A stretch of DNA of 44,646 bases, from the IMG/VR virus record IMGVR_UViG_3300021392_000010, positions 1 through 44,646 of that record; one strand, 5' to 3'. The DNA is from a virus. A program made the translations under genes and the position numbers. Below the pieces are notes generated by a model that saw only the letters and a list, made by a program, of their open reading frames with translations, was not told the origin of the DNA and searched no databases. Below are positions 33,265 through 42,031 of this stretch, one piece after another. Every line of letters begins with the position of its first letter. Position 1 is the stretch's first letter.

Positions 33265-34299
33265 ATGATCGAACAAATCGCCTCCGATGAAGTATTAGAA
33301 GCCGCATATCAATGGTTGTGTGACAAACGCGCCCATCACCATTTTAATGCCGATGTCTGGCAGGTGAGGCGCTGGTGGCACGAGAAAAAACCGATGTTAC
33401 AGCAGCTACTACTCTCCGGAAGATATCTGTTTCGGGAATTGCGCTTGTTTCGGGGAGAAGACCAGATGATCGAGTGTTGGTCATCTATGGATGCTTTGGT
33501 GCTAAAAGCGATCGCATTAGTGTTGGGGGAACACCTTAAACCCCATCTTTCCCAGCGCTGTTTTAATGTAGCTGGTAATGGAGGGATGAAGGCAGCGGTG
33601 CGGGAGGTGGGGGCTAATCTGTCTAAGTATAAATTTGTGTTTCGCACTGATGTTAAGGGCTATTATGCAAGCATTAATCATCACATTCTGATGGAGCAAG
33701 TAGGGCAATATGTGGAAGATGATGCAGTTAAGGCTTTGCTTTGGGGTTATTTACGGCGGTATGTTAGTGATGGTGGCCATTATCTCGATATTACCCAGGG
33801 GATCTCCTTGGGTTGTCCCCTCTCCCCGTTGATGGGGGCGCTTTACCTCAAGCCGTTGGATGACCGTATAGCTCCCCTCCTGGGAGGGGTTGGGGGTGGG
33901 TTAGGCTGCTATTATGTCAGGTTTATGGATGATTGGGTTATCCTAGCACCGACTCGCTGGAAGTTGCGCAAGGCGATTAAGGCGGTAAATGAGGTTATGT
34001 CGGACTTGCGGGTGGAGAAGCACCCGGATAAAACCTTTATTGGACGGATTGCCAAAGGATTTGATTTTCTCGGATACTGGTTTTCTCCCGATGGATTAGG
34101 TATTGCTCGGAAAACGGTGGAACGGATGTTGGAGAAGGTGTCTCGGCTTTTAGAGCAAGGTGCGGATGAGCTTCGCATTGAGACCTATGTCCAGCGATGG
34201 TGGCTATGGGTTCGGTCAGGTGTGGATAGATGTTTGTCAGCGGATAATTGCTTTTGTTCACGTTTGCTCTCTTTTTCGAGTCTTCGCTTATCACGCTAA
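33265..34299 (+). CDS. reverse transcriptase of an unassigned class, beside the eCIS fibre gene
   Basis: 344 residues with a full RT palm: FRTDVKGYYASIN (first Asp, D129), GISLGCPLSPLMGALYL (motif B, about 179-195), YYVRFMDDWVIL (catalytic FMDD, 220-223), and EKHPDKTFIGR then GFDFLGYWFS (thumb side). It is not a DGR enzyme: those have GxxxSQ in motif B. It is not a typical group II intron maturase: no X or endonuclease domain, and FMDD instead of YADD. Residues about 205-214 (LLGGVGGGLG) derive from an in-frame dispersed repeat. It converges on the tail-collar gene, 42 bp away. Its template is unknown; see findings. Confidence 0.9.
   Translation: MIEQIASDEVLEAAYQWLCDKRAHHHFNADVWQVRRWWHEKKPMLQQLLLSGRYLFRELRLFRGEDQMIECWSSMDALVLKAIALVLGEHLKPHLSQRCFNVAGNGGMKAAVREVGANLSKYKFVFRTDVKGYYASINHHILMEQVGQYVEDDAVKALLWGYLRRYVSDGGHYLDITQGISLGCPLSPLMGALYLKPLDDRIAPLLGGVGGGLGCYYVRFMDDWVILAPTRWKLRKAIKAVNEVMSDLRVEKHPDKTFIGRIAKGFDFLGYWFSPDGLGIARKTVERMLEKVSRLLEQGADELRIETYVQRWWLWVRSGVDRCLSADNCFCSRLLSFSSLRLSR
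33872..33905. repeat. dispersed repeat inside the RT gene, between motifs B and C
   Basis: Reverse complement of 25063-25094 with few differences; adds about ten Leu/Gly/Val residues between KPLDDRIA and CYYVRFMDD, keeping the frame. Confidence 0.8.
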
Positions 34300-34306
34300 T
34301 TGAAAA

Positions 34307-34319
34307 GCTGCGATGCAGC
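34307..34319. other. small GC hairpin between RT and fibre genes
   Basis: GCTGC-GAT-GCAGC, 5-bp stem, 22 bp past the stop of the fibre gene. In known DGRs a short hairpin just beyond the variable region aids homing; here it may equally be a terminator remnant. Confidence 0.4.
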
Positions 34320-34341
34320 CTACACCCACCCTCATTCGCCT

Positions 34342-36228
34342 TTATAATTTCATTATGAAACATAGTGCATATGATGCTGGCTTGTAGGTGAGCGGCATTT
34401 GCACCCCCCGACTTCCTTTGAGCGCCGCCTCCCTGCCTTCGTACACCACCCCCGGACCCATCACAACCCGTCCCCTATTATACGTTCCTATGTCGGCAGC
34501 AATCATTCCCTCCTTTACCTCACTATCCTTTACTACTCGGAACCTCATCTTCTCAGCGCCCTCCTCGCCGAACCAATCCAACGCTTGCCAATCGACCACT
34601 CCATCTCCCATTAATAAACTTCCACGGATTGCTGACCAACCCTGCGTAGTATACCGCACCCCCAGGGCCGTCCCCACTCCCTCTAACCCCTTGGCATCAC
34701 CGCCCACCCCCATTGTTAATTCGTCTAAAGGCAATTGATTAGCGCTTATCATGCTCCCTTCGCTGGCCTTCGCTCCTGCCTCACCCTTCTTGCCAACGCT
34801 CGATATAAAACGGCCTCGCAAGTCCGGCGTTCCATTCTTTCCATCACACAAACTCCACCCCGTTGGTACTTGCTCTCCCTCGCCTGTACTGTGCCACATG
34901 ACGATGGTGCCCGATGGGATCACACTTTCTCTGTATCGTCCACCACTGTGTAGCGTCCCTCCTGTTCCTATCTTCAGCCCTTTCATCCCTTCCCCATTAT
35001 AGTAGCCCACCAATAGGCGGTTGCCCGCAACTTCCCCTTTGCCCGTTTTGAAATTGATAATCTTGTACTCTACTGTATTCGTCCCTTCGTTACCGTTGGT
35101 CTGCACCTCCGCATATACCGCATCCCACGGTTTCAATAATATGCCCTTTTGTAAATTTACCTCTCGCTCTTTTTCGTCATATACGTTCTTTGCTGCTATT
35201 GATTTGCCTGGCATCGGAAGCTCTATTTTGTACTGCCTCCTTTTTCCGTCTCCTCCATCGAATATGCCACCTGCGACGAATTTCTCCCATTTGAACCATC
35301 CCACTCTGTCACCGTTTGCGCCTCCCGCCTCCAATTTCCAACTCACCTCACCGCCTCCTGTCATGGTATATTGCGCTTTCATAAAATCGTTGACTGGACT
35401 TCTCAACTCACCTTTTATGAACGCATTCCCATCGACAACTAGCTTGGCCTCGCCTGAAGGATACTCACTCCCTATGCTTAAGGCTCCTTCTATTCTTACT
35501 TTATCGCCCTGCCATGATGTAGTGCATATTTGACTATCACCTTCTACTTTCAAGCCTCCTGCCCCTTCAATACTATTATCTCTGCCCAATACTCTTAGTT
35601 TGCCCTCAATCTCTAACGGTCCAGATAAAACGGCTATCTCTAATTTTTTCTCACTTCCTCCAACGTTCTTTCTCTCTTGGGTTCGCATTGTAATTCCGCC
35701 ATCACGCTTATTGCTCGGTAATTTGATGCCTGAATACTCCCCTGTTGTCCATTCGGGGTTGGTTTTTCCTCCCTTTGTATCCCGCTTCGCTATCGTGACA
35801 CCATAGGCGGAAGTCGTTTGTGCATATTCAATTTTTGGAGCCTCTTTCCATCTTCGGTATCCCTCCTTCTCTCCTTTCTTTCCTTTTTGTTGCTCGTCTG
35901 GATTTTCATTATATTCGATATAAATCAACCCGCCAATATTGTTCGCTTTCTTCTTTATCCATTCTTCTGAATTCCAAGTTACCTGCTTTTCTAAAACAAT
36001 TAACCTTCCTTTGATATCTATAGCCGATCCTGGTTGTATAGTAACTTTCTCCTTATCCTCCTTTACTTCTAGTCCTTCAATTATTCCGCTAACATAAAGC
36101 CGACTTGTTTTGTACCGTTGGCGAGCTAGCAAATAATTTTGTTGCAGGTTAAAGTCTTCTGCTAATAAATATTGTCCCCCAAAATAGTTGGGTCGTGTAC
36201 TTAGCACATCATCTGATTTATCTGCCAT
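34342..36228 (-). CDS. eCIS tail-fibre-like protein with tail-collar domain
   Basis: 628 residues. The N-terminus (RPNYFGGQYLLAEDFNLQQN) is an attachment domain seen at baseplate-linked proteins, about 1-85. A long beta-rich shaft follows. From about 440 comes a phage tail-collar domain: IPSGTIVMWHSTGEGEQ, then GWSLCDGKNGTPDLRGRFI; the end YKPASYALCFIMKL is its conserved last strand. Such proteins bind surface targets. The gene follows tail protein I, the usual fibre position. It changes from host-like A-rich codons to G-rich ones along its length, except for the last 13 codons, which are A/T-rich again. Role as fibre is inferred; the domain is clear. Confidence 0.8.
   Translation of the reverse strand: MADKSDDVLSTRPNYFGGQYLLAEDFNLQQNYLLARQRYKTSRLYVSGIIEGLEVKEDKEKVTIQPGSAIDIKGRLIVLEKQVTWNSEEWIKKKANNIGGLIYIEYNENPDEQQKGKKGEKEGYRRWKEAPKIEYAQTTSAYGVTIAKRDTKGGKTNPEWTTGEYSGIKLPSNKRDGGITMRTQERKNVGGSEKKLEIAVLSGPLEIEGKLRVLGRDNSIEGAGGLKVEGDSQICTTSWQGDKVRIEGALSIGSEYPSGEAKLVVDGNAFIKGELRSPVNDFMKAQYTMTGGGEVSWKLEAGGANGDRVGWFKWEKFVAGGIFDGGDGKRRQYKIELPMPGKSIAAKNVYDEKEREVNLQKGILLKPWDAVYAEVQTNGNEGTNTVEYKIINFKTGKGEVAGNRLLVGYYNGEGMKGLKIGTGGTLHSGGRYRESVIPSGTIVMWHSTGEGEQVPTGWSLCDGKNGTPDLRGRFISSVGKKGEAGAKASEGSMISANQLPLDELTMGVGGDAKGLEGVGTALGVRYTTQGWSAIRGSLLMGDGVVDWQALDWFGEEGAEKMRFRVVKDSEVKEGMIAADIGTYNRGRVVMGPGVVYEGREAALKGSRGVQMPLTYKPASYALCFIMKL
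34381..36180 (-). other. A-to-G composition gradient along the fibre gene
   Basis: Coding-strand base counts per 300 nt, made by hand, from the 5' side: 35881-36180 G 71, A 122; 35581-35880 G 88, A 116; 35101-35400 G 99, A 103; 34681-34980 G 112, A 85; 34381-34680 G 126, A 73. Coding T is 69, 48, 55, 52, 59 and C is 38, 48, 43, 51, 42. The last 39 nt (34342-34380) have G 4, A 15. Confidence 0.85.
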
Positions 36229-36239
36229 TTTTTCCTCTC

Positions 36240-36947
36240 TTATTTATGGCCACCGACCGTTGTTCCTATAACCGTGTTTCCGGTATATACACCAGGGCTC
36301 TTTTGTTTACAGATTATTAGCGGTTCCTTTTCTTCCAGAATTTTAGATTTACTTGGTATTCTCATCGTTGGCACAAGGATTTTGAGGGCATAAAAAGTAT
36401 CTGCCGCCTTCTCCCGATCGATTATTGCTTTGGCTATCTTCCATAATTGCCAATATTTCTCATAATTATGGTCTTTAATTGTTAATATGACTTGAAAATA
36501 ATACGGTAAATTGTCAAACTGATCAAAGACTTTAATTTTTTCTTCACTTTTTAATCCGGATACCTCCAAGTAAAGCTCCAATATTTTTATTAATCCTGCT
36601 TTTGTTCCTCGCATATGATAGATTCCCACCATTTGCTGAATAAATGCTCTTTGAACATCTATTGACCAATCTTCTCGTAAGCTTAACGCTATCCAACCCG
36701 CTAACCAAGGTAAAAATTCCTTAGGTGTATGTTGAGAATTAAAATAGAGATAAATTATATCAATAATCTCTTCTAATCCAGGTGGCTTCTGTTGTTCCCC
36801 TGTTAGGATAATTGGCGCGGAATTATCGTTACCTCTGAGAATTTTTTCAAATGCCAGTAAAAACTTACCCAAGAAGATATCTTTTTGGAGAGTAGCTGGT
36901 AAATATTGGTTATAGATACTGGATGCTTCAGTATTCCTTTCTTTCAT
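36240..36947 (-). CDS. eCIS phage tail protein I-like (baseplate-fibre linker)
   Basis: 235 residues. Matches the tail protein I style: LAFEKILRG, then FLPWLAGWIALSLREDW, RAFIQQMVGIYHMRGTKAGL (the family's conserved W-x-x-R and R-G-T-x-x-G-L blocks) and IKILELYLEVSG. It links wedge to fibre. It overlaps the preceding J-like gene by 20 bp and ends 11 bp before the fibre gene, so the three are one operon. No irregularity. Confidence 0.83.
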   Translation of the reverse strand: MKERNTEASSIYNQYLPATLQKDIFLGKFLLAFEKILRGNDNSAPIILTGEQQKPPGLEEIIDIIYLYFNSQHTPKEFLPWLAGWIALSLREDWSIDVQRAFIQQMVGIYHMRGTKAGLIKILELYLEVSGLKSEEKIKVFDQFDNLPYYFQVILTIKDHNYEKYWQLWKIAKAIIDREKAADTFYALKILVPTMRIPSKSKILEEKEPLIICKQKSPGVYTGNTVIGTTVGGHK

Positions 36948-37926
36948 TTCCTATTTTTTCGACTATTGTAAATTGGCTACCTTCGAGTTGGATTAATTGA
37001 TTTGGCTTGAGAGATATTTCGGTTGATGTGCTACTACCTTGATTCTTAGACTTTTCCGCACTTGTTATATGATATTTATTATTGGTAGTATCTTTGGTTA
37101 TTTGTAGACGAGGAATATAATCTACTCCGTCTATATCTTCTAATACTTTATATAATTCAGAAAGATAAACACTCTTGCCAAATGGCCATCCTTTGCCCTG
37201 CCAATATTTTCCAGAATTGTAAGGAGCAAAAAAATTTTGGATTTCGTATTCTGCCTTCTTTTTTACTTCTTTTGCAAGGGTACCATCTTTAGTTACTAAT
37301 TTAGCTTTTATTGTTACATATACATACTCTGGTTCTACAATATGTATTATAGTCGTTAAAAGCCTTCTTGGGTCTAGGAACTCAAATAAAGGTTTATATT
37401 TCTTCTCGTCGAAGTCTTGATGATTATTTTCCGGAACAACTAGTAAGCTAATATGTCCTTTGGCTGGGGAATCCTTATTAGCTTGAAGATTGCGTTGTGG
37501 AAAGCACTTAGCCTTGGCGATTCTTAGGTCTTTGCTTTCTTCTTCTTTATTCCATACTTCTAGGACTAATTTCTCATAGTCAGATGTTGAAACTGCCCGA
37601 TAAGGCTGGCGTAATTCTTCTAAAGTATTCTGAATTTCAGATTGTAAGTTTTTTCGTCTATCGGATAGTGTAATATCTTTAGTAGATGATTTTAATTGTT
37701 CACCTTTGAGTAAGCTAAGAAAGCTGACATAATTTTCATCAGGAATTTGATCCACTCGATAAAGAGTCATTTCCGTTAACCATGCCAACAATTCTATCAG
37801 AATTATTCCCGTATCTGTTGGGTTATGATCTGTCCATTCAGGATATTCATCATGAATTTGAGAAATTGCCTCGGCTACTAAATCAGCATAGCTGCGATTG
37901 TCCAGGTTAGGTAAGGGGAGAGTCAT
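36928..37926 (-). CDS. eCIS baseplate J-like protein, short form
   Basis: 332 residues. Opening LPNLDNRSYADLVAEAISQI and EWTDHNPTDTGIILIELLAWLTEMTLYR is the conserved N-terminal part of the wedge J family, and PYRAVSTSDYEKLVLEVWN with VYVTIKAKLV is the J core. Afp and PVC clusters carry two J-like wedge proteins of unequal size (Afp11 and Afp12); this would be the shorter. The start overlaps nothing; a 328-bp spacer of AAATTC and CCTCAAG repeats separates it from the long J gene. Confidence 0.82.
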   Translation of the reverse strand: MTLPLPNLDNRSYADLVAEAISQIHDEYPEWTDHNPTDTGIILIELLAWLTEMTLYRVDQIPDENYVSFLSLLKGEQLKSSTKDITLSDRRKNLQSEIQNTLEELRQPYRAVSTSDYEKLVLEVWNKEEESKDLRIAKAKCFPQRNLQANKDSPAKGHISLLVVPENNHQDFDEKKYKPLFEFLDPRRLLTTIIHIVEPEYVYVTIKAKLVTKDGTLAKEVKKKAEYEIQNFFAPYNSGKYWQGKGWPFGKSVYLSELYKVLEDIDGVDYIPRLQITKDTTNNKYHITSAEKSKNQGSSTSTEISLKPNQLIQLEGSQFTIVEKIGNERKEY

Positions 37927-38254
37927 AAATCATAAGCGCCTAACGGCGAATTCAAAATTCAAAATTCAAAATTCAAAATTGATGAACCAGCTAAAAAAAA
38001 GGTTGTTATTAGTCTTATCAAGGAATTTAGCCATATTGATTGTTACCATTTCTAGTTTCTCAAGAGCTCCCCAGGAGCGCTTCGCACCCCCAATTAATGG
38101 GAGAAACATATCTCTTACCTCCTCCTGCCTCAAGCCTCAAGCCTCGCCTCCTGCTTCAAGCCTCGCCTCCTGCCTCAAGCCTCCTGCTTCTCGAGAGTAA
38201 TGAACATTAGTGGAACATCAGCCCCCAATTGAATGTAAGAAACAATTCTGTTCC
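37927..38254. repeat. repeat-filled spacer between the two J-like genes
   Basis: AAAATTC heptamers at about 37951-37980, an ECF-type GC patch (ggagcgcttcgcac) near 38067, and mixed CCTCAAG/CCTCCTG units at 38119-38190. A small open frame from 37982 has a hydrophobic start but runs into the repeats and is not accepted as a gene. Confidence 0.7.
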
Positions 38255-41200
38255 TTATTTCCTTAAATTAACAACATGATGACCAGAATAAATTAGAGTA
38301 TCTGCATCTAGTTTTTGACTGGGATCTGGCTTCACCACTAGGTGATCCACATGATCTACTCCTGCTATAGATTGAATAATGGCGTAAAACTCCGATTTTG
38401 GGGGGTAGCGCCCAAATTCCCACCCCTCACCAGTACTCCCGCTTAAGGGATGTAGAAAGCGCTTTAATCGTTCTTTAACCTGGTTTCTCACAATGTCTGC
38501 GCCATCAAGAGACTCAGGAGTTATAGTTGCAGTAACACTGACTTCTTGCCACTTGGGAGCAGTAACTACTAAATCCACCGTCGCTTCGCAACGGGAACGA
38601 ATATAGGTTTCGACTTGCTCTAGTAAAGCCAAACTAGGAACAGGTTGGCGGCAGTCTTTACCATCAGGCAGAATAATTAACTTAACTTGCCCTGCTTGAT
38701 TTTTTATTTTATCCCATGTATAGTCTTTAGGTTGCTTTTGATGCGGCTCGTACCAAAATGTTGGATTGACCACACTATACTCAGAAACCAGCAAATCTGG
38801 TGTAATTACTCTGACTCTAGCTACATCTGTAGAAGCCTCATAAGCCAAATCCTCAAAGTCTTCTATTGTAACAGCACGATCACGGTGACGCAGTTGCTTT
38901 GGTACTCGTTTTTTGAGTCTATCTAAAGTTTCTTGCTCTCCTCCTCCTGCTGCTGCTTCTAGGTTCTCTACCTTATCGATATAGGGAATAGTGGTTTTCA
39001 GTTGGTTAATGGTGGGTGAAGTGATGTTGCCTTGTTTTCCTCCTCCTGTACGATACGACAATCGAATATTATTGCGTCCCCTGGGGGGAATCATCCCTGC
39101 TAGTCCATCCCCAAAGCGAATTTTTCCTGTTTGCCGGTCTAAGGTATAATGGCGTTCTGTGGCCTTAGAACAGTAAAAATTTGGTACTTCTTGCCAAAGT
39201 ACCCAAACTGCTTCAATGTTTCCTACATCATCTCGAATTACTTTGACTCGATCTGATTCAAACTCCTGGGGAGTTCGTCCTTCTTGCACTTCTAACCGCT
39301 GTCCCATCAAAATCGGGCTATTGTTGGCCACAAAAACCTGATTTAGCTCCTCGTTACTTGAGCCCAAAACTTCTTCGGTGAGAGTAGTTGCTTGCTTTGC
39401 CCAAATGGTATTAGTTAGGATACGACGCAGACGGGGTTTAACCCTAAAGTTACCAGCTTCCCAACGAACTCGCAACCAATATAATTTTTTACCAAAGGTT
39501 TCTAGTTGGCTGAAATCTGCGGGAGCGATAAATTTAATTAAACCGCGTTGAGAAAATGCCTTGGTTTCATCTTGCACTCCCAATGGCTGCCAACCCTGAG
39601 GACCGGAATATTCCCACACTAATTTGGGTTGGGTGGTAGGACGAATAATTGTGGTTGGTGAGTTGTAAGTTTCTCGTGAAGGTGGTGATATTGTTATGGT
39701 ACTATTATTTATTTCTGTAATGACGTAGACGTCATGCTTTGTGTCGTTGGATTTTATGGCGATGCGATCGCCTTGTCTCCAACCTGTGATATTGTTTAAG
39801 TTCAGTGTTGTTTGTCCCACATTCACACCCTCTGTGTGGTCGGTTTCTGTAATCTCGGTTGAAAATTCATCGGGTAATGGTGGTTCAACCTGGGCATAGA
39901 GAGTAACGGGTTTATTATCAAAAGAGTTATCAAATCCCAAGTAAAGGGTGGGGTCTTTGTCTACTGTGGGAGTAAAGGGTCGAAAATCCTTACCATCTTC
40001 AGGATGTGAATATTTATAGTCATTATTAGCCAGATAGATAGCCTTTTCTGTAATCGTAAACTTATAGGTTAACTTTAAGGATTTAACTAGAGGTGGATCG
40101 TAAGTTGGGGGAATCGTTTCTGTGAGAATTGACTTACGCATAACCCGAGTTCCCACCGCTAAAGTCGTATTAAGAATTCCCTCATTTAGGGTCAGTGTTT
40201 TCTCATTGTTATCGATTGCTGTAATTTGATGCTCTTCCGGAAATCCCTCCGTATTTGGGAAAAGACGAATTTTATCTCCCTTTTGGAATATATCAACACT
40301 ATCAACTTTTATTTGCTTGACATCTTTGTTAACTTTCTCTGTCAACACTGCTGAATCATCATAAACAGCATATTGACGCTCTGAAGCTACTTTTCCATAA
40401 TGACCTTGGGTAATCCGAGCACGAATCCAGTAGCGAGTTTCTCCATTTACAGTACTGGGTAATGGTATTTTTTCCTGAATCTGTAACTTAGAGTTAATAT
40501 CCTTAGTAAAATTAGGGGATTCGCTGCTCCATTTTACTATGCCGTTATTTTCAGTGGTAATTTCCTGCCATTCTTGAGAGTTGCCCATTTCCCAAGTGAT
40601 GGTTAAGTCATCAGAAGGATTAACCGCTTTAGCAATCAATTTTAAAGTGATCTCAGTATTTGGTTTAATAAAGGAGTCGTTTAAAGCGATATAAAATGTA
40701 TCATTAAATTCTGGCTGTTCGCCAAAAGGATAAAAATCTTTACTGAGGTCTAAGGGACTGGAGTTAAATAAACATACTTCCGGGATTAAATTAGATTTGT
40801 TAATATCTATACTGCCTTGAATACCAGTAACTTGAGGTAAACTTGCCGTATCCGAAGATAAATTAGTAAACTTGGCTTGCAACCATTGTGCTGTTTTGCC
40901 GTGAATCTCAGCAGCAGTCAGGATAGGTAAATTGGTAAAAGTAAGTTGACCATTTTCTGATTTTGGTCTTGGAGTATAGACTTTCCACTGAGAACCATGC
41001 CAATAAGACCAATGAAGGGAGGAACTCTCAAACAGACTGGCATTATCAGTAATAATTGTCAGTTTGAATTCCGGTAACTCAGGTAAAGTAAAAATTTCGG
41101 GAAAACTAAGATAAAGAGAATGTTCTATAGGGAGATCCCCTGCAAAAGCTAAGAAAGCTTCATTTTTTTCTCCAGTCGCTGCCAAAGTGCAATCGCTATA

Positions 41201-41638
41201 CATATCCTGACTCGGTTCTCGGACAAATACCGCTTGCAATTGCGCTGTTGTCACCACCAAGTCCCCATCCGTTTCAAATACAATTTCCTTATCTGAACCC
41301 TCTGCTGGTGCAGAAACTTGGGTTTGAGCCGGAACGAATCCATCTGTAGGACTCCCTGCTGCTAAAGTGAAGGTTAAAGGGACTTTTGCTGATAGGGGTG
41401 GTTTGAGTTGTCCCCCGATTAAATCAAGGAAAGCTAGGAAATTTTTCTCAGGTACTTGGTTAAGGCGATCGCTTACCGATTTGACCATCTTAGCAAAGAT
41501 ACGTATCAAAGCTTCACCGGCATCGGTTTTTCCCTGAGTTGCAGGTTGCCAATCGGTAAATTGTTGTGCCAACTTCTCAGTCTGCTGAACAATGTCCTCA
41601 TAGGTACGCTGGTCAATTTTAGGAGGTAAAGAAGTCAT
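38255..41638 (-). CDS. eCIS baseplate J-like protein, long form (Afp11-type)
   Basis: 1127 residues. N-terminus PPKIDQRTYEDIVQQTEKL and DAGEALIRIFAKMVKSVSDR is the wedge-fold opening. A long middle with repeated carbohydrate-binding-like beta domains follows (for example LVWEYSGPQGWQPLGVQDET). The C-terminal third has the J core: TGKIRFGDGLAGMIPPRG, RLSYRTGGGKQGN, VTIEDFEDLAYEAS and FLHPLSGSTGEGWEFGRYP. It starts 6 bp from the gp25-like gene and belongs to one operon with it. Confidence 0.88.
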   Translation of the reverse strand: MTSLPPKIDQRTYEDIVQQTEKLAQQFTDWQPATQGKTDAGEALIRIFAKMVKSVSDRLNQVPEKNFLAFLDLIGGQLKPPLSAKVPLTFTLAAGSPTDGFVPAQTQVSAPAEGSDKEIVFETDGDLVVTTAQLQAVFVREPSQDMYSDCTLAATGEKNEAFLAFAGDLPIEHSLYLSFPEIFTLPELPEFKLTIITDNASLFESSSLHWSYWHGSQWKVYTPRPKSENGQLTFTNLPILTAAEIHGKTAQWLQAKFTNLSSDTASLPQVTGIQGSIDINKSNLIPEVCLFNSSPLDLSKDFYPFGEQPEFNDTFYIALNDSFIKPNTEITLKLIAKAVNPSDDLTITWEMGNSQEWQEITTENNGIVKWSSESPNFTKDINSKLQIQEKIPLPSTVNGETRYWIRARITQGHYGKVASERQYAVYDDSAVLTEKVNKDVKQIKVDSVDIFQKGDKIRLFPNTEGFPEEHQITAIDNNEKTLTLNEGILNTTLAVGTRVMRKSILTETIPPTYDPPLVKSLKLTYKFTITEKAIYLANNDYKYSHPEDGKDFRPFTPTVDKDPTLYLGFDNSFDNKPVTLYAQVEPPLPDEFSTEITETDHTEGVNVGQTTLNLNNITGWRQGDRIAIKSNDTKHDVYVITEINNSTITISPPSRETYNSPTTIIRPTTQPKLVWEYSGPQGWQPLGVQDETKAFSQRGLIKFIAPADFSQLETFGKKLYWLRVRWEAGNFRVKPRLRRILTNTIWAKQATTLTEEVLGSSNEELNQVFVANNSPILMGQRLEVQEGRTPQEFESDRVKVIRDDVGNIEAVWVLWQEVPNFYCSKATERHYTLDRQTGKIRFGDGLAGMIPPRGRNNIRLSYRTGGGKQGNITSPTINQLKTTIPYIDKVENLEAAAGGGEQETLDRLKKRVPKQLRHRDRAVTIEDFEDLAYEASTDVARVRVITPDLLVSEYSVVNPTFWYEPHQKQPKDYTWDKIKNQAGQVKLIILPDGKDCRQPVPSLALLEQVETYIRSRCEATVDLVVTAPKWQEVSVTATITPESLDGADIVRNQVKERLKRFLHPLSGSTGEGWEFGRYPPKSEFYAIIQSIAGVDHVDHLVVKPDPSQKLDADTLIYSGHHVVNLRK

Positions 41639-41644
41639 AAACCA

Positions 41645-42031
41645 TCACTGTAAATAAAAGGGATAAACCAAATTAAAAATATTATTCGTTGTCCGAATTT
41701 GATAATTTACCTGAATTAAAATAACATTCGGTTGCTGGGGGTCGGGAATTGCATCTACATCTAAAACATCAATACGAGGTTCCCATTCAATTAAGGCATC
41801 TCGCACGTCACTGATAATTTGACCGATTGTTCCTGAACTATTAGGGAAAAACACCTTTTCCTGAATATCACAGCCAAAATTAGGACGCATTACCCGTTCA
41901 CCTTTGGCTGTACTCAGAATCATCCCTATAGACTGCCGTACAGCTTCTTCATATTTTGCTACCTTAATTTGACCTTTGGCATTAAGTTCAACCGGGGAAG
42001 TCCATCCCACGCCTAAAAAATCAATATCCAC
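41645..42031 (-). CDS. eCIS gp25-like baseplate wedge protein
   Basis: 128 residues from GTG at 42031. GKGERV-type core: VRQSIGMILSTAKGERVMRPNFGC followed by IQEKVFFP, then LIEWEPRIDVLDVDA, the hallmarks of the gp25/lysozyme-like wedge family (Afp9). The TAG of the spike gene and this GTG share one base, indicating coupled translation. The protein is a sheath-initiator and wedge component. Confidence 0.92.
   Translation of the reverse strand: MDIDFLGVGWTSPVELNAKGQIKVAKYEEAVRQSIGMILSTAKGERVMRPNFGCDIQEKVFFPNSSGTIGQIISDVRDALIEWEPRIDVLDVDAIPDPQQPNVILIQVNYQIRTTNNIFNLVYPFYLQ

Noticed and set aside
33265-34299. Diversity-generating retroelement as a direct label
   Set aside because: Motif B lacks the DGR GxxxSQ form, no template repeat or Avd-like gene was found, and the change in the fibre gene is one transition over a long stretch.
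33265-34299. Group II intron
   Set aside because: No maturase X or endonuclease domain and no intron RNA domain V-like hairpin recognised around the gene.
34388-35533. Plus-strand open frames rich in Pro, Ser and Thr opposite the fibre gene
   Set aside because: They arise from the C-rich strand of the G-rich fibre gene and have no domain or start signal.
37982-38200. Small plus-strand frame with a hydrophobic start
   Set aside because: Lies in repeat-filled spacer, runs into CCTCAAG units, and has no ribosome site.
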